Made by a program: the position numbers and the translations under genes
Shown here: piece after piece, positions 12,901 to 24,450 of the stretch
How the letters are laid out: each line of letters opens with the position of its first letter
Numbering within the stretch: position 1 is the first letter of the stretch
Notes under the pieces: model-generated
The model's input: only the letters and a program-made list of their open reading frames with translations
What the model was told of the DNA's origin: nothing
Database searches by the model: none
Source: Globomyces pollinis-pini
Taxonomy: Eukaryota > Chytridiomycota > Chytridiomycetes > Rhizophydiales > Globomycetaceae
Reading direction: 5' to 3'
NCBI GenBank assembly: GCA_025399215.1
Contig: MU621233.1
Location: forward strand, 1 to 43,347
DNA: 43,347 nucleotides

Positions 12901-13529
12901 TACCACCTAATCAGATACGAACTGTAATCTTCTGTTCAGGACAAGTTTACTATGCCTTGAACAAAGCCAGAGCATTGAATAATTTAAGGCATATTGCTAT
13001 TGTTCGAATTGAACAATTACATCCATTCCCTTTCTGGGAATGTCAATCAGTTATTGATTTCTATGGCGAATCATTGGAAGAAATTGTTTATTGTCAGGAA
13101 GAATCTTTCAACAGTGGTGCATGGAGTTTTGTTGAACCAAGATTACATACAGCAATTCAACATTCGAATTGGTTTGCTTCTGAGAAGGTAAGCAAAACTG
13201 ATACTTCTCTTTTATCTCGACTCTTCTCAAAACCTAATTCTTCCAGTATTAATCATTCAAAGGGTAAAATCTGGCAAGATAAGCTCGATGCAGAGCGTTG
13301 TTCTGGAGGTTTAGAAAATGCTAGATCAACTATACATGAATCAAGATCTGTTAGAGGTGGTAGACTGGTTAGATATGCTGGACGTGATATTTCGGCTGCA
13401 CCTGCTACTGGTATCAAGAAACAACATAAATTCGAAGAGAAAGCATTCTTATCCGAAGCCTTACTTGGTGGAAAACTAGTGTACCCACCAGCTAGAGTAG
13501 AACAAGATGTCCCAATTTTTTATGAATAG
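9954..13529 (+). CDS. KGD1: 2-oxoglutarate dehydrogenase E1 component, mitochondrial
   Basis: Decarboxylates 2-oxoglutarate with thiamine diphosphate in the TCA-cycle OGDH complex. The product is 1136 residues from seven exons; introns are 25 (10426-10450), 29 (10538-10566), 25, 27, 33 and 26 nt. A mitochondrial presequence covers about residues 1-30, then the E1 N-terminal motif ([20 protein letters not shown]). Core motifs follow: [45 protein letters not shown] with [13 protein letters not shown] (ThDP/Mg site), [44 protein letters not shown] and SAAPATG. The protein is longer than yeast Kgd1 (about 1014) because of two insertions, at about 12716-12912 and 13146-13360. A 75-nt GT..AG segment inside the second insertion (13188-13262) could be an in-frame intron. 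Confidence 0.97.
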
Positions 13530-13639
13530 TGAAATGATGCTTTTAAAATGATTTACTAAATTCCATTTTGTGTTATCTAAGTTAGTTGAAATGTGTGCAA
13601 CCAAATCAGGTTTAACAATACAGCACTTTGTTTCTTTGA

Positions 13640-14815
13640 ATGAACACAAAGAACTTAAAAAGAATTCTGGTTACTAGGAAACTACCAATAATCACCCAAC
13701 AAAAACTAGAGAAACTCAAGTATGAAATACCTTGGTTGATTCTGTAGCGTTGAATTAACTCAATGGCAATCTCATGAACAAGCAATTCCCCGTCACATCC
13801 TAATGGATTGGATCAAGGAAAAAGATGGAGTTTTGTTGATGCTGACAGATAAAGTGGATACTGAATTATTGTCATCAGGTATATTGGATCCATGTTCAAT
13901 TATTAGGGAGTAAACTTCAATGTCTATCAACCATGTCAGTTGGATGCGACCATATTGATTTAGAAGGTTGACGATTCAGTATGATTTATTAGGTATTAGC
14001 GTGCAAAAATAGGAAGGTTGAAGTGTATAACACACCAGGTAAACCAATCTTAAGGGAACTGATACATTTAAGGAGTTTTGACTGATGCAACAGCTGAATT
14101 GGCCATTGGACTATTACTCTCTACACTCAGGAAGATTCCACAAGCGATTAATGCAGTAAAGGATGGGAAGGTGATTCTGTTTGAAGTTAACTGTTGACAG
14201 TGGGGGCCATGGAATCCTGTCTGGATGTGTGGTACTCAATTAACAGGAAAAACAGTCGGTATTGTTGGGCTCGGTTCAATTGGTATGGCAATTGCTGAGA
14301 GACTTATTCCTTTTAAAATTAGTAATTTCACGTACATTTATTTACTTTAGAGTCACTTCTATATACTGGAAGAACAAAAAAGGAAACGATATTTCCTTCC
14401 ATGTTTTGTAGCCTTGATGATCTTGTCGCTCAATCAGACATAGTGATCATTGCATGTAATTATTGATTGCTAATCTTTGTTTGAAGGTGATCTAAATGCA
14501 CAAACAAAAGGCATGTTTGATAAATCTGTTTTTGAAAAAATGAAATCCAACTCCGTATTAATTAATATTGCTCGTGGTTTGATTGTTAATCAATCTGATT
14601 TGGTTGATGCACTGGACAATCATCAAATTGAAGCTGTTGGTTTAGACACAACCGATCCAGAACCACTCGACACAAATCATCCACTTCTCACTCGTTTGCA
14701 AGATCGATGTGTCATATTACCTCATATTGGTAGTGCTACGTTTGAAACTAGAGAAGCAATGGCTGATTTGGCACTTTCGCAATTGATCCATCACTTGGAT
14801 GTTAAATCGTCCTAG
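13640..14815 (+). CDS. D-2-hydroxyacid dehydrogenase, glyoxylate/hydroxypyruvate reductase type
   Basis: Eight exons with seven introns (28-34 nt) give 320 residues, the normal family size. The protein starts MNTKNLKRILVTRKLP. It has STMSVGCDHIDLEACKNR, NTPGVLTDATAELAIGLLL, the Rossmann motif VGIVGLGSIG, and the catalytic set: Arg in NIARG, Glu in DPEP, His in LPHIGSAT. WGPWNPVWMCGTQLTGKTVG and the TNHPLLTRL tail match animal GRHPR more closely than lactate or formate dehydrogenases. The likely reaction is NAD(P)H-dependent reduction of glyoxylate or hydroxypyruvate; substrate preference is inferred. There is no obvious targeting sequence. It sits 110 bp downstream of OGDH. Confidence 0.9.
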
Positions 14816-14983
14816 ATTAATATATACACCAAGCAGTTAAAAAAAACGCTGATGATGATTCTATCAATATATTTACTTACTCATTACACATTCTAATCGT
14901 GGTTGATTATGTTAGTCTGTCTGCGTTGTTGTGGCGAACATCAAAACGTGCAGTGAGATAAGTTTACAATTAGAACATACAAA

Positions 14984-17900
14984 ATGTGGGACGCTATCAG
15001 GACAGATGATTTGGTAAGTTTCCTAGTTGCTGATTGTCTCAAAGGATCGTCTGAAGTCCTTCTTTTCTAGTATCAAGAAAAAGAAAGCAGTTTCGTCGCT
15101 TTTAAATTCTAGAGACGATAATGGCAACACCCCATTATTGTACGCTGTGTCTATAGGGTCTGTGGATATTGTTGAGTATCTTTTGTCTCTTGAAGGCATC
15201 AATTTGAATTGTCAAGATACTGAAGTAATCAATTCCGCTCTAAATTTATCAATAGAGTAAATACACTCCACTTCATAAAGTATAAATCCTTGTTTATTTT
15301 AATGCTAGTGTCTTCTTAATGGGGATTTGAAAATGGCGTTGAAGCTCCTCTCCCATAAATCAGTCGATTTTGACCTCAAGGATAATGAAGGATTTACTTT
15401 TTTAGAAATGCTCCAGGTAAGGGTCATGTTAATCCGAATATTGTTAGGCAAGCTTAAAACTACCAAAGTTAGAAGAGTGTCAAGAGACAAACAGATTACA
15501 ATTAGACAGTGAAGATGATGATAAAGAGTTAGATATTAGTGACACTGAGCCAATGATTGACTTTCAAAAGCATTCTTCCTCTGACACTCTGTGGACTTGG
15601 GGCTCCAACAACAACTATTTGTTGGGTCATGGCGACTCCGATTCAAGATCATACCCAGAACAGATCTACATACCAATTAGCAAAGCTGATTCATTAAGCT
15701 TTGATGAATTACTTGACCAAGATCCTGTAATAGTACAGATTGTAATGTCAAAGTATCACGTTGCATTGTTAACACATACGCAATTGTTCACCTTCGGGTA
15801 AGGTCTTTATACTAATATTTTCATGTAGGTTTGGAATAGGAGGTAGACTGGGGCATGGAAATGAGTCTACGATGTTCAAACCAACACCAGTACGTGGAAT
15901 TGCTGGAAGAGTCAGTTTTGTTGCGTGTGGTTATGATCACACTCTCGTTATCAGTGAGACTGGAGAATTGTGGAGTTGGGGAAGTAATAAGCATTTTCAA
16001 TTGGGCTATCCAACTGATGGAGAAAATCAACTTACGCCATTCCAAATTTCTCTTAAAAAGTGCTATCCAATCGGAATAGGTATATGATTTTATCTTATAT
16101 ATCAGCTGCCTCTAAATTTCACTCTGCCGTTTTCACAGCGAATGGAGCGGTTTATACTTGGGGTACGAATAATGGACAGTTAGGATATCAACAAGCAACC
16201 CAACCGACACCAAGAAAAGTTACCGCCTTCCCTACTCAGATGATAAAACAAATTGTAGCCACAAACGAATCGACAGCGGTATTGGTAGAATCAAACGAAG
16301 TATACGTATTTGCCTCCTACACAATCAAAAGAATCAATTTTCCCCAACCATTATACAGAACTTTTAGTAGATTTTCATCTAAAAAACATGGTTTAAAGCC
16401 ATTCAAAATATTTTCAGGTCCGCACGAATTGGCCTGTGTTATGTCATCTGGAGATATTTATATGTGGAATGCCACGGAAAGGGATCCATCTTTAATTGTC
16501 AGTGCTACCAATATACGAAAAGTATGGTCAGTCAGGAGAAAACAATTTGCTGCAGTTAACTGTGCCATAGGCGTGGATTCAAGCTTGCTAGTTTGTACTG
16601 AAAATGGATATGCTTATCTGGGCGAAAGGTATTGAATTGTGAACCTTAACTTCAACTAGAAAGTGCAATAGTATTGAAAAAACCCATTCTCCATATCAAC
16701 CAAAAACCAACTCTAAAACTGATTTCTTTAAAATTGAAAAGGACCAGTCTCCATACAAATATTCTAGACTTTCTAACCTTGAACATATTGAATTGGTATC
16801 GGCAAGTAGTAGTGGCTCGTATGCTGCTGTAAGATCCGATTTTCGATGTCCTCAAAAGATCACTCGTGTAGAGCCTATTTCAAGTTTTCTTTCTGCTGGA
16901 TTAGAACCAAGTAGAAAAGATTTTGATTTGAAGATTATATCCGCCGAGGGGGAGGTGATGTATGCACACTGCTGTATGTTTCTACTGCGAAGCGAATGGT
17001 TTAGAGCTGCTTTCTCGCACCCTTCACATGTTAGATCCACAGATTATTCATTGGATGTATCGAATCACTTAAAAGTACTTCAATTTTTTTACATCACCAA
17101 AAGACCTTTGGAACTCTTAATATCCTTCATCTACACGGGGGATTTTGAGAAGCCATGGAGTATCCACTACTCAGTTGATAGAAATGACAATTCAGTGCAA
17201 TCGAAAATCTATAATCAGTTTACATATTTGGTGAAGTTACTGAAGTTAAACGAAACTGAAATACTACAATGTTACTTTAAATCCGCAAGCCTATCACTTA
17301 ATCAACAAGTCTTGGAAAATTTTCCTGGTGTTGCCAATGTGGCAATCCAACTCTCAGATAGGATAACGTATGGTCATTCATTATTCCTTTCTACTCGCGT
17401 TCCTTTTTTTAGCGTTTTGGTTGGTCATGAAAGTCGGTGGTCAAGAAGTAGCTTCGAATCAGGCCATCCTTTAATTAATTTAAGTCATATCTCTTATGAT
17501 GTTTTTAGAGCTATTGAAATATGGTCTATCGATGGGGATACCAATGTCTTTTCTAGTCAGCAATTTGAAGACGTGACGCGTTGGTTGCTTTACATCCGAT
17601 CCGTTTTGATAGCTGCAGATGAGCTGCTTGTGCCCGCTATAGTTTCAGTTTGTTCAGTAGTGCTTGCTAGATTTATAACAATTCGGAACGCTTTCGATCT
17701 ATTGGGATTGGCTGATAGTCATAATGCGGTGGAATTAAAATTAGCCTCATTGGATTTTGGTAAGTCAATTCTTTTTTATGGCAACTAGTAATTCGAAACA
17801 TTGAAACCTTTCTTAAAGATGGCAGTTTGTACACTTTATCTGAAGACCTCCTTGGTTTGGTCCAATCTCATCTCCGCTATTTGCAAATATGTAAACTGCC

Positions 17901-19100
17901 TCTCATGTTGGGTAGTGGTGGTTATTATGATAGTTTGGCGAAACAATCGAAAATTAATGCACGAAATTCTTTTAATTGGAAGTCTGCATATACATCTTCC
18001 TACGAAACTTTGGTAGGAGGATCGTTTCAAAGTTTTGCGTCTATACCATCACCAGCATCTGTATCTACAAAGTTGTCTTGCAGCGTTAATATGTCTCCTC
18101 TTTTGATGCCCTTGAATATTAATATCTCTATGTCTCCGGTCATAATGCCGGATCAGCGAATAGACGACGAAATTTTTCCATTTGAACTTGACAGTAGTAA
18201 TCGCACTTCACCGCAAAGTCATACTGAGCTATGTTGGATGATTTCTCCCCAAGATAAAAAGAAAAGGTATGGGCTTTGTCTCTAATTGTAGGCGAAATCA
18301 GGCGAAAAAATCGCAAAAGTTATCTACTAGTGTTATTCAAACGACTTCAGAGAGTTTAAACGAGACCCGTCCACCCATTCCTATAAATGAAAGGCCAAAG
18401 CATCAAGATATCGCTTCAAGTAGTTATCCGCCTTTACAGAACTGTAGTGCATCGGCAACTAAATCATTTGGACATCAACTGCCTGGAACTCCTAGTTTAA
18501 AACCGATAACGACTGATAATCCACCTTTCAAGACAGTAATTTGATTGCATCTGATGTATAGACTTTTAAAACTGCGAATACTCCACCTGGTTGCAATGGA
18601 AGTCTCCAAATCTTTGGCTTAGAAGTAAAACGGCCAGTAAAGCTCAGTCAAAAAGAACGAAAGAAATTATTGCAACAAAAAGTGGCCGAGCCAGACATTG
18701 CTCTGGGAAAATTGAAGACGTCAATGCCTGCTTGGTCGAACCTTAGTAAAAAATGCGAGATTAAACAATCATTGGAAGAGATACAGCAAGAACAGAAATT
18801 ATCGCCAGTGAGTTGTGACCTATCATCAAAGCTGCCCATGAAGTATCCTAATTATTAAACTTTACTAACTTTTGAAGGTGGTTGAATAATTCTACTCCAC
18901 CAACCAGTTCTTTGTCTGTCTCTTTAAAGAGTATTCAGTTAGAACAGAAGTTGACTCAGCAGAAACAGTTGAAAGAGATGACTAAACCACTCAGTAGAAT
19001 TCAAATAGAGGAGTCCGCTATGAATGAAATACTCAATTTTTATAAGGACTCTAATGATGAAAAGGTGGGAAAGTGGTTCACGATTGAAAGAAAACCATGA
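14984..19100 (+). CDS. IBTK/Btb3-like protein: ankyrin, RCC1 and BTB domains
   Basis: Twelve exons with eleven introns (25-35 nt) give 1263 residues. Ankyrin repeats come first (NGNTPLLYAVSIGSVDIVEY, KYTPLHKCLLNGDLKMALKL), then RCC1 propeller repeats (LWTWGSNNNYLLGHGD, GIGGRLGHGN, ELWSWGSNKHFQLGY, VYTWGTNNGQLGYQ), then two BTB/POZ regions (DFDLKIISAEGEVMYAHCCM and ITYGHSLFLSTRVPFFSVL). The C-terminal part is disordered and carries two W-x(n)-SLxxIQxEQ motifs before RIQIEESAMNEILNFY. This order matches animal IBTK and S. pombe Btb3, which act as substrate adaptors for Cul3 ubiquitin ligases. Cul3 adaptor function here is inferred from family. Confidence 0.88.
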
Positions 19101-19293
19101 TCCTTAATCAGTATGCAGACCATGAATCTCAGTCAGCATGCAGTTTGCGTTATTACTTATTACTTTAATATAATGTGAAATATTTACAGTTCCTGTAATC
19201 TTTAATTGTATAATTGCAGACGTAGCATACTTGCCATTATATTTATATCATACTTTACTCCATTGGCACTGATCTGATCCTCAGAAATAAAGC

Positions 19294-19317
19294 GAAGGGT
19301 CTTGAGGACCCCTTTCT
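19294..19317 (+). promoter_or_regulatory. short hairpin or inverted repeat just upstream of the SCCPDH-like start
   Basis: GGGTC (19297-19301) and GACCC (19307-19311) flank a TTGAG loop. The stem can extend through AAG and CTT with one bulge. It ends about 21 bases before the ATG, so it would lie in a short 5' leader or core promoter. It could be an RNA hairpin or a protein-binding inverted repeat. Confidence 0.3.
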
Positions 19318-19337
19318 TATTTTCACTTTGCTTTACA

Positions 19338-20772
19338 ATGGTAAAAAAATATGACATTATAGTGTATGGTGCAACGGGTAAGGATATAGATTAACATGGA
19401 AGGTTTCACTGGAGAAAAGATTGTTAAGGAAATTGCAAGAAATCCTCCATTTGCTGGTGTTGAATTGGTTATTTCTGGAAGGGATCCAGTCAAGTTACAA
19501 AAGCTAGCTGATGAAATTGCGCCTTTTAAAGTGACTATCTGTCGCATTTCTTTAGATGATCAAAATGGTTCCTTTTACATATTATTTACAGGTAGGTTTG
19601 AAAGATACGATTGCCTTGGCAAAAGTCTGCATCAACTGCGTTGGTCCATTCAGATTGTACGGAGCGCCAGTTGTGAAAGCATGTGTGGAAGGCCGAACAA
19701 ACTACGTGGATATCTGTGGAGAAACCGAAGTAATTGAGCAAATGTATGCAGATTACAATTTGACGGCTATTGAAAATAATATTGCCTTGATTCCAGCATG
19801 TGGGTATGATTCTTTACCTGCTGATGTTGGATGTCTTCATAACAAACTTGAGCTCCAGAAGGGTGGTAAATTGAGTTTGTGTTTTATAACTTTAGGTTGT
19901 ATCCCTTCAACAGTTGAAATGTTTGTTAATATGTATCATGGTCCAAGTGGAGTTACCGTAAATGCTACCACTTTCATCTCTGCAGTCCTTGGCTTCGATA
20001 GTGTCAAAAATCTACGTGCTCTTCGAAAGAAGACTCACAGAAAAGTTAACACAATTGGTCGAACACTTCATGTCTATAGACATCCCAGATGGGATCCTAG
20101 AGTTTCGTCATATACTGGTATATTGGAATTTGTTCTAATTTAGATAGTACCAGCAGCTGTCGCTGATGTTCCAGTTGTAAAACTAGGGCAACAAATGATC
20201 GAAAATCATTATGACTATTACAAGAATGGGCACAAGTTCGGTAAATATACACCTCCGTCAGTTCCTGCTGTTCAGTTTGCTGGGTATTTTGGACTTCAGT
20301 CGATAGTATCTGTGGCTTATGTATCTTATCTTGGTCTATTATTTGGTGCTATGGCTTACCTACCATTCTTAAAAAATTGGTATATTAAATATCCAGAATT
20401 TTTCACATTGGGAGTATTTAAAAAATCCGGACCTTCAGCTCAGCAGCTCTCAGAAAGTTCATTTGGTCAAACCTTTATTGGAAGGGGGTACAAGAACCTG
20501 GATGATTTCTCAAAACCACAAAATTATGAAGTTGTGACATCTATTCGTGGCCCAGAAATGGGTATAATCTCTTCTTTTAATGACTAGGTTATGTTGCTAC
20601 TCCAATATGTGTAACGGCATCTGCGTACCTTTTGATATCCGAAGATCGAGAGAAAATCCCAAATGGTGTATTAACACCAGCAGTTGCATTCAGTAATGTG
20701 TTTGATAGATTGGTAAAACAATTGAATGAACGTGGAGTAAAATTCTCAGTCAATTCCTGTCGTGATCTTTAA
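19338..20772 (+). CDS. saccharopine dehydrogenase-like oxidoreductase (SCCPDH family)
   Basis: Five exons (introns 25, 28, 30 and 26 nt) give 441 residues; human SCCPDH is about 429. The Rossmann start is YDIIVYGATGFTGEKIVKEI, then LVISGRDPVKLQKLADEI, CINCVGPFRLYGAPVVKACV and NYVDICGETEVIEQMY. GYDSLPADVG is typical of this family rather than of true lysine-pathway saccharopine reductases. A hydrophobic segment at about residues 310-335 suggests membrane or lipid-droplet contact, as reported for animal members. The substrate is unknown. The stop codon overlaps an AATAAA-like poly(A) signal (20771-20776). Confidence 0.87.
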
Positions 20773-20955
20773 TAAAACATGGCATCTGCCAATACATGAA
20801 TCACTTTACTTCATAGACAAATGAATAATATACGTGAATATCGTTCAATCCTAACCTTGAGAGTGAAGTGTGTTGTGTTTCGGGTTCGTTTCATTCTCCC
20901 TGGGCGCCATCTAGCAGATACCGTTCAAAGAATCTAGTACTTTCTTACTTAAATT

Positions 20956-22792
20956 ATGGACATTGAAAGCTTACAAGCAACGCAGTTGGACAGTTTCTTT
21001 CAGATTAAAGTCCGTTCAAATACCATAAAGGAATATTTTATTTCCAGAACAATCAACGAATTTCAGACCTTTCATGCTGCCTATGAATTGCATTTGAGTA
21101 AATCTTACCCTATTACTAGAGGTGTCATTATGCTCATGCATCAAAATATCCTAATCCCTCCTTTTTATCTGGTAGTCACTCAAACAGACCAGAACAAACG
21201 ATTGGCATTATTAAATTCTTACTTGGTATTTCAATATTTATTGATTTTAGGAACAATTACTTGCTCTCCCTCACGAAATTGGAAGAACAAAGTTGTTTGA
21301 ACAGTTCTTTTGCCCATGGTCAAAGGATACGAAGTTGGCTAAAATTGACACTGATATTCCATCAAAATCTAAAATACTGATATCCCCTCGAACTTCATCT
21401 CGAACATCAAATGGTTTCAATTCACTGCCAAGGCCATCTCGAAAGAATTCAATGGATAAAGCACTTCCACCAACTCCAAGCTCCAATTCCATCATTGAAC
21501 CAAAACACACCCTGAATTCTGTTTCTTCTCAACCCTCCTTGCGTAATAAGCCTACGTATGAAGAATTTGTATCTGATTTGGCTCAAAGAATGGGTGTGTC
21601 TATGGATAAGGTAGAGCTAAACGATGATAAAACTATCCTGGTTAACAACAACACTACAGAATCTGTTCTCAATAATGATCGTGATACAGTTTTAGTAGAT
21701 ACACACGAGACTGCAGTAGATAAAATTGAATCGCATATCAGAGACACTGTCATTGCTGAGACTTCGGATTTTAATTGCTTAGAATCGCTGTCAGAAAAAG
21801 ATAGTCATAAACTTCGCTTGAAGAAATCTGCAGAACGAGTTTCAGGCGATTCTAAACCTATTCCACCCAGTTTAAGCACTGGGAAATTGGTTTTTAGTAG
21901 TTCAACAGAAGAATCAATTGGTACGTCATTCACCGACAATCTTGGGCCTTCCAGTTCAAAAAAGCCAAACAAATTGGTCATACCACCTCGCCAGGACTCC
22001 AGAAATTATGTTCACTCGGCCTCTAGTGCTCATTCTACCTCATCTCAAACACGGCCTCTTCTAACTACTGGTGCGCCGGTGTTGGACAAATATGGGAATC
22101 CCTCCATTGCAATGCCAGCGAGTACCATCAAAAAAGGTCGAAGTGACTTTGCTCTGGAAGTAAAGAAGGTTAGAATTAAGTCGATTGAAAGTTCTGATCA
22201 ATTTTTGGATGACTTTTTGGAAGAATACACATTACCAAGCAACTCTGAGTTTACTTCAAAAGTGTCTGCTATAAATATTCCATCACCTTCTAATAGTAAT
22301 GCAATGTCAGCAAGGTCTCCTGAAGAAGAAAGAAAAGAGAATGTGAACACTCTGATCAAAGCAACTTTAAGACGTAAACCAAATGGTCAACTTCGATCTC
22401 CCACCTCAGGAACTCCAACATCAGCACCATTGACAGACAGTAGTGATTCACCTCCAAATGTATCTCGAATTGTTAATAGAGATTCCCCTAGACTTTTCCG
22501 AGTTCATTCTATTGCAACTTCAGAGTCATCTGAAGTATCAACCCATTTTGTGAATATACGTGTCATGATATCTAATGGACCATCCGAAATCACAACAAAA
22601 TTGATCAAAGTGTCGAAATCAGTTGATTTCACAACTTTGAAGAATCAGTTGGGCATGGCATCTGTAGAAAACATATCTTACCGTAACAGCGATTTCCAAA
22701 TAGTGTCATTAAAAAATGATCATGATTGGTCCATTTGTTTAGATCAAGCGTTGATTGATGGTAAATTATCACTATTTGTAACCTTATCGTAA
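20956..22792 (+). CDS. PX-PB1 scaffold protein (Bem1-like, without SH3 domains)
   Basis: Two exons joined over a 25-nt intron at 21226-21250 encode 603 residues. An N-terminal PX domain covers about residues 5-120 (IKEYFISRTINEFQTFHAAY, YLEQLLALPHEIGRTKLFEQ). A long low-complexity Ser/Pro-rich linker follows, and a C-terminal PB1-like domain covers about 520-603 (FVNIRVMISNG, TTLKNQLGMASVENISYRNS, FQIVSLKNDHDW). PX plus C-terminal PB1 is the layout of Bem1/Scd2 and p40phox, scaffolds for Cdc42 polarity or NADPH oxidase. The SH3 domains of those proteins are absent, and upstream DNA to the preceding gene encodes none. PX suggests phosphoinositide-membrane binding. Confidence 0.75.
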
Positions 22793-22850
22793 TGTAAACG
22801 ATTTAAATAAACTGCAAAGATATTGAATAACACTGTTGGATTACAAAATT

Positions 22851-24134
22851 TTATTGTTGATAGTATTGCTGCTGAGCATTAGCCATTTGCTGTTGTTGTT
22901 GATGTTGCATTTGTAGCTGCTGAAGTCTCAGAACGTGATCTACGATAAGTCACACATCATAAAGTTGTACCCTTAAAATATATATGTGTTAAAGCGTCAC
23001 GAGCACTAACACGAGCTTGAGGCCGGTATTGTAGCATACGAGACATTAGGTCAGCAGCAGGGTGGCCTAACATAATGACATGTAATCCAATTTCTCGCAT
23101 AGGATATTGTTCAAAAGGTTTCCATTCAGGGAACTGTGAAACTCCTGGCCATGATTCCTCTATATTGATGAGATTCTAAACCAAAGAAATACCTAGGTTT
23201 TTAAGCAAATGAAAAAATACCTGTTGGGGTACCCATCAATTTAAAAATGCGAATTAATTGATCTTCATTTGTTTTGCCAGGAAATAATGGTTTTCCTGTA
23301 GCTAATTCTGCCATTATACAACCTGTGGACCATAAATCAATAGATGTAGAATAATTCCTTGAACCGAGTAGAACATCAGGGGCTCGGTACCATAAGGTGA
23401 CGACTTCATTGGAAAACGTATTTACTGGAATACCGAAAGCTAAAATTAACTTGAAATGATACTACCTCTTGCTAATCCGAAATCACCCAATTTTAGTTCG
23501 AGTCGAGAATTAATTAGCTATAGACATATTAATATGATTACTAAAAAACGAGAAGGTAATAAATGGACAATTTTAAAACGAAAAATCACTGCAACACATA
23601 CCAAATTTTGAGGCTTCAGATCTCTATGAAGAACTCTATTTTCATGGCAGAAAGCTACTCCTTTTAATAATTGATACATAAAATTTTCAATCAAAGGAGG
23701 AGATAAAGCACCACCTTGACTATCCATGAATTTTTTTAAATCTTGATCCCTTTAAAAGCATTAAGATATTGATTATCCATACATGTATTCAAAAACAAGA
23801 GTCAAGGTTTTTTCCGCTATTGATAAAATAAAGAATTTGTAATTTACTGTGTATAACATCATGCAAATACACTATGTTGTTGTGTTTAAGTTCCTTCATT
23901 AAAGAAATTTCTCGAATGGCAGTTGAAGGAGCTAATACAATTATTATTGTTCTTGTTGAAGTATATGTTTTTCAAATTGGTATTGAGGATAGTAATTGAC
24001 TCACCTCCCTCTTCCGGATCCAAGTGGATTTCCTTCAAAGCTACAATTTGATTATTCGCTCTCGACTGGCCTTTATATACTGTTGCGTATGTTCCCTCCC
24101 CTAGTTTTTCCAGTCGAATGTACCTTGAATCCAT
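22851..24134 (-). CDS. PHO85: Pho85/CDK5-type cyclin-dependent kinase
   Basis: Eight exons encode 314 residues (yeast Pho85 is 305). Introns are 73, 31, 33, 84, 26, 61 and 31 nt, so this gene holds several of the longest introns in the window. Kinase landmarks: [15 protein letters not shown] (ATP loop), [20 protein letters not shown] cyclin helix, HRDLKPQNL (catalytic loop), [20 protein letters not shown] and [25 protein letters not shown] in place of the usual RAPE and the AFGIPV segment are Pho85/CDK5 traits. The C-terminus has a glutamine-rich tail ([19 protein letters not shown]). It converges on the PX-PB1 gene with 58 bp between stops. A Pho80/Pcl-type cyclin lies at 36593-37345. Confidence 0.95.
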
Positions 24135-24450
24135 GTTAAACAAATGGTTAAAAGAATTTTTCCAATTTCGATTCGCGCATTGGAATAAGTGAGATATTCG
24201 ATTAGATAAAGGAGATGGTTGGGGGTAATTACTGTTGTCGACTCAAAAGAATACGATGTGATGAAGATTGTGAAGTATTTACCTTTCTTCCTGTAAGCAT
24301 TCGGTTATTTATTCAAAGAGTGTTCAATTAAATACCAGAATCATACACGATATGCTCAATTACGAATTCATTAGGCATTCAATGCATTTGGGTTCTGGGT
24401 AGCCTCATAGTGACTATACTCCACGAATAGATAGAATACTGATTAACCTT
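24135..24450. promoter_or_regulatory. 316-bp divergent promoter between CDK and F-box genes
   Basis: No ORF or RNA gene is recognised. The region separates the start codons of two divergent genes, so it must contain both core promoters. I see no clear TATA box or repeat. Confidence 0.4.
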
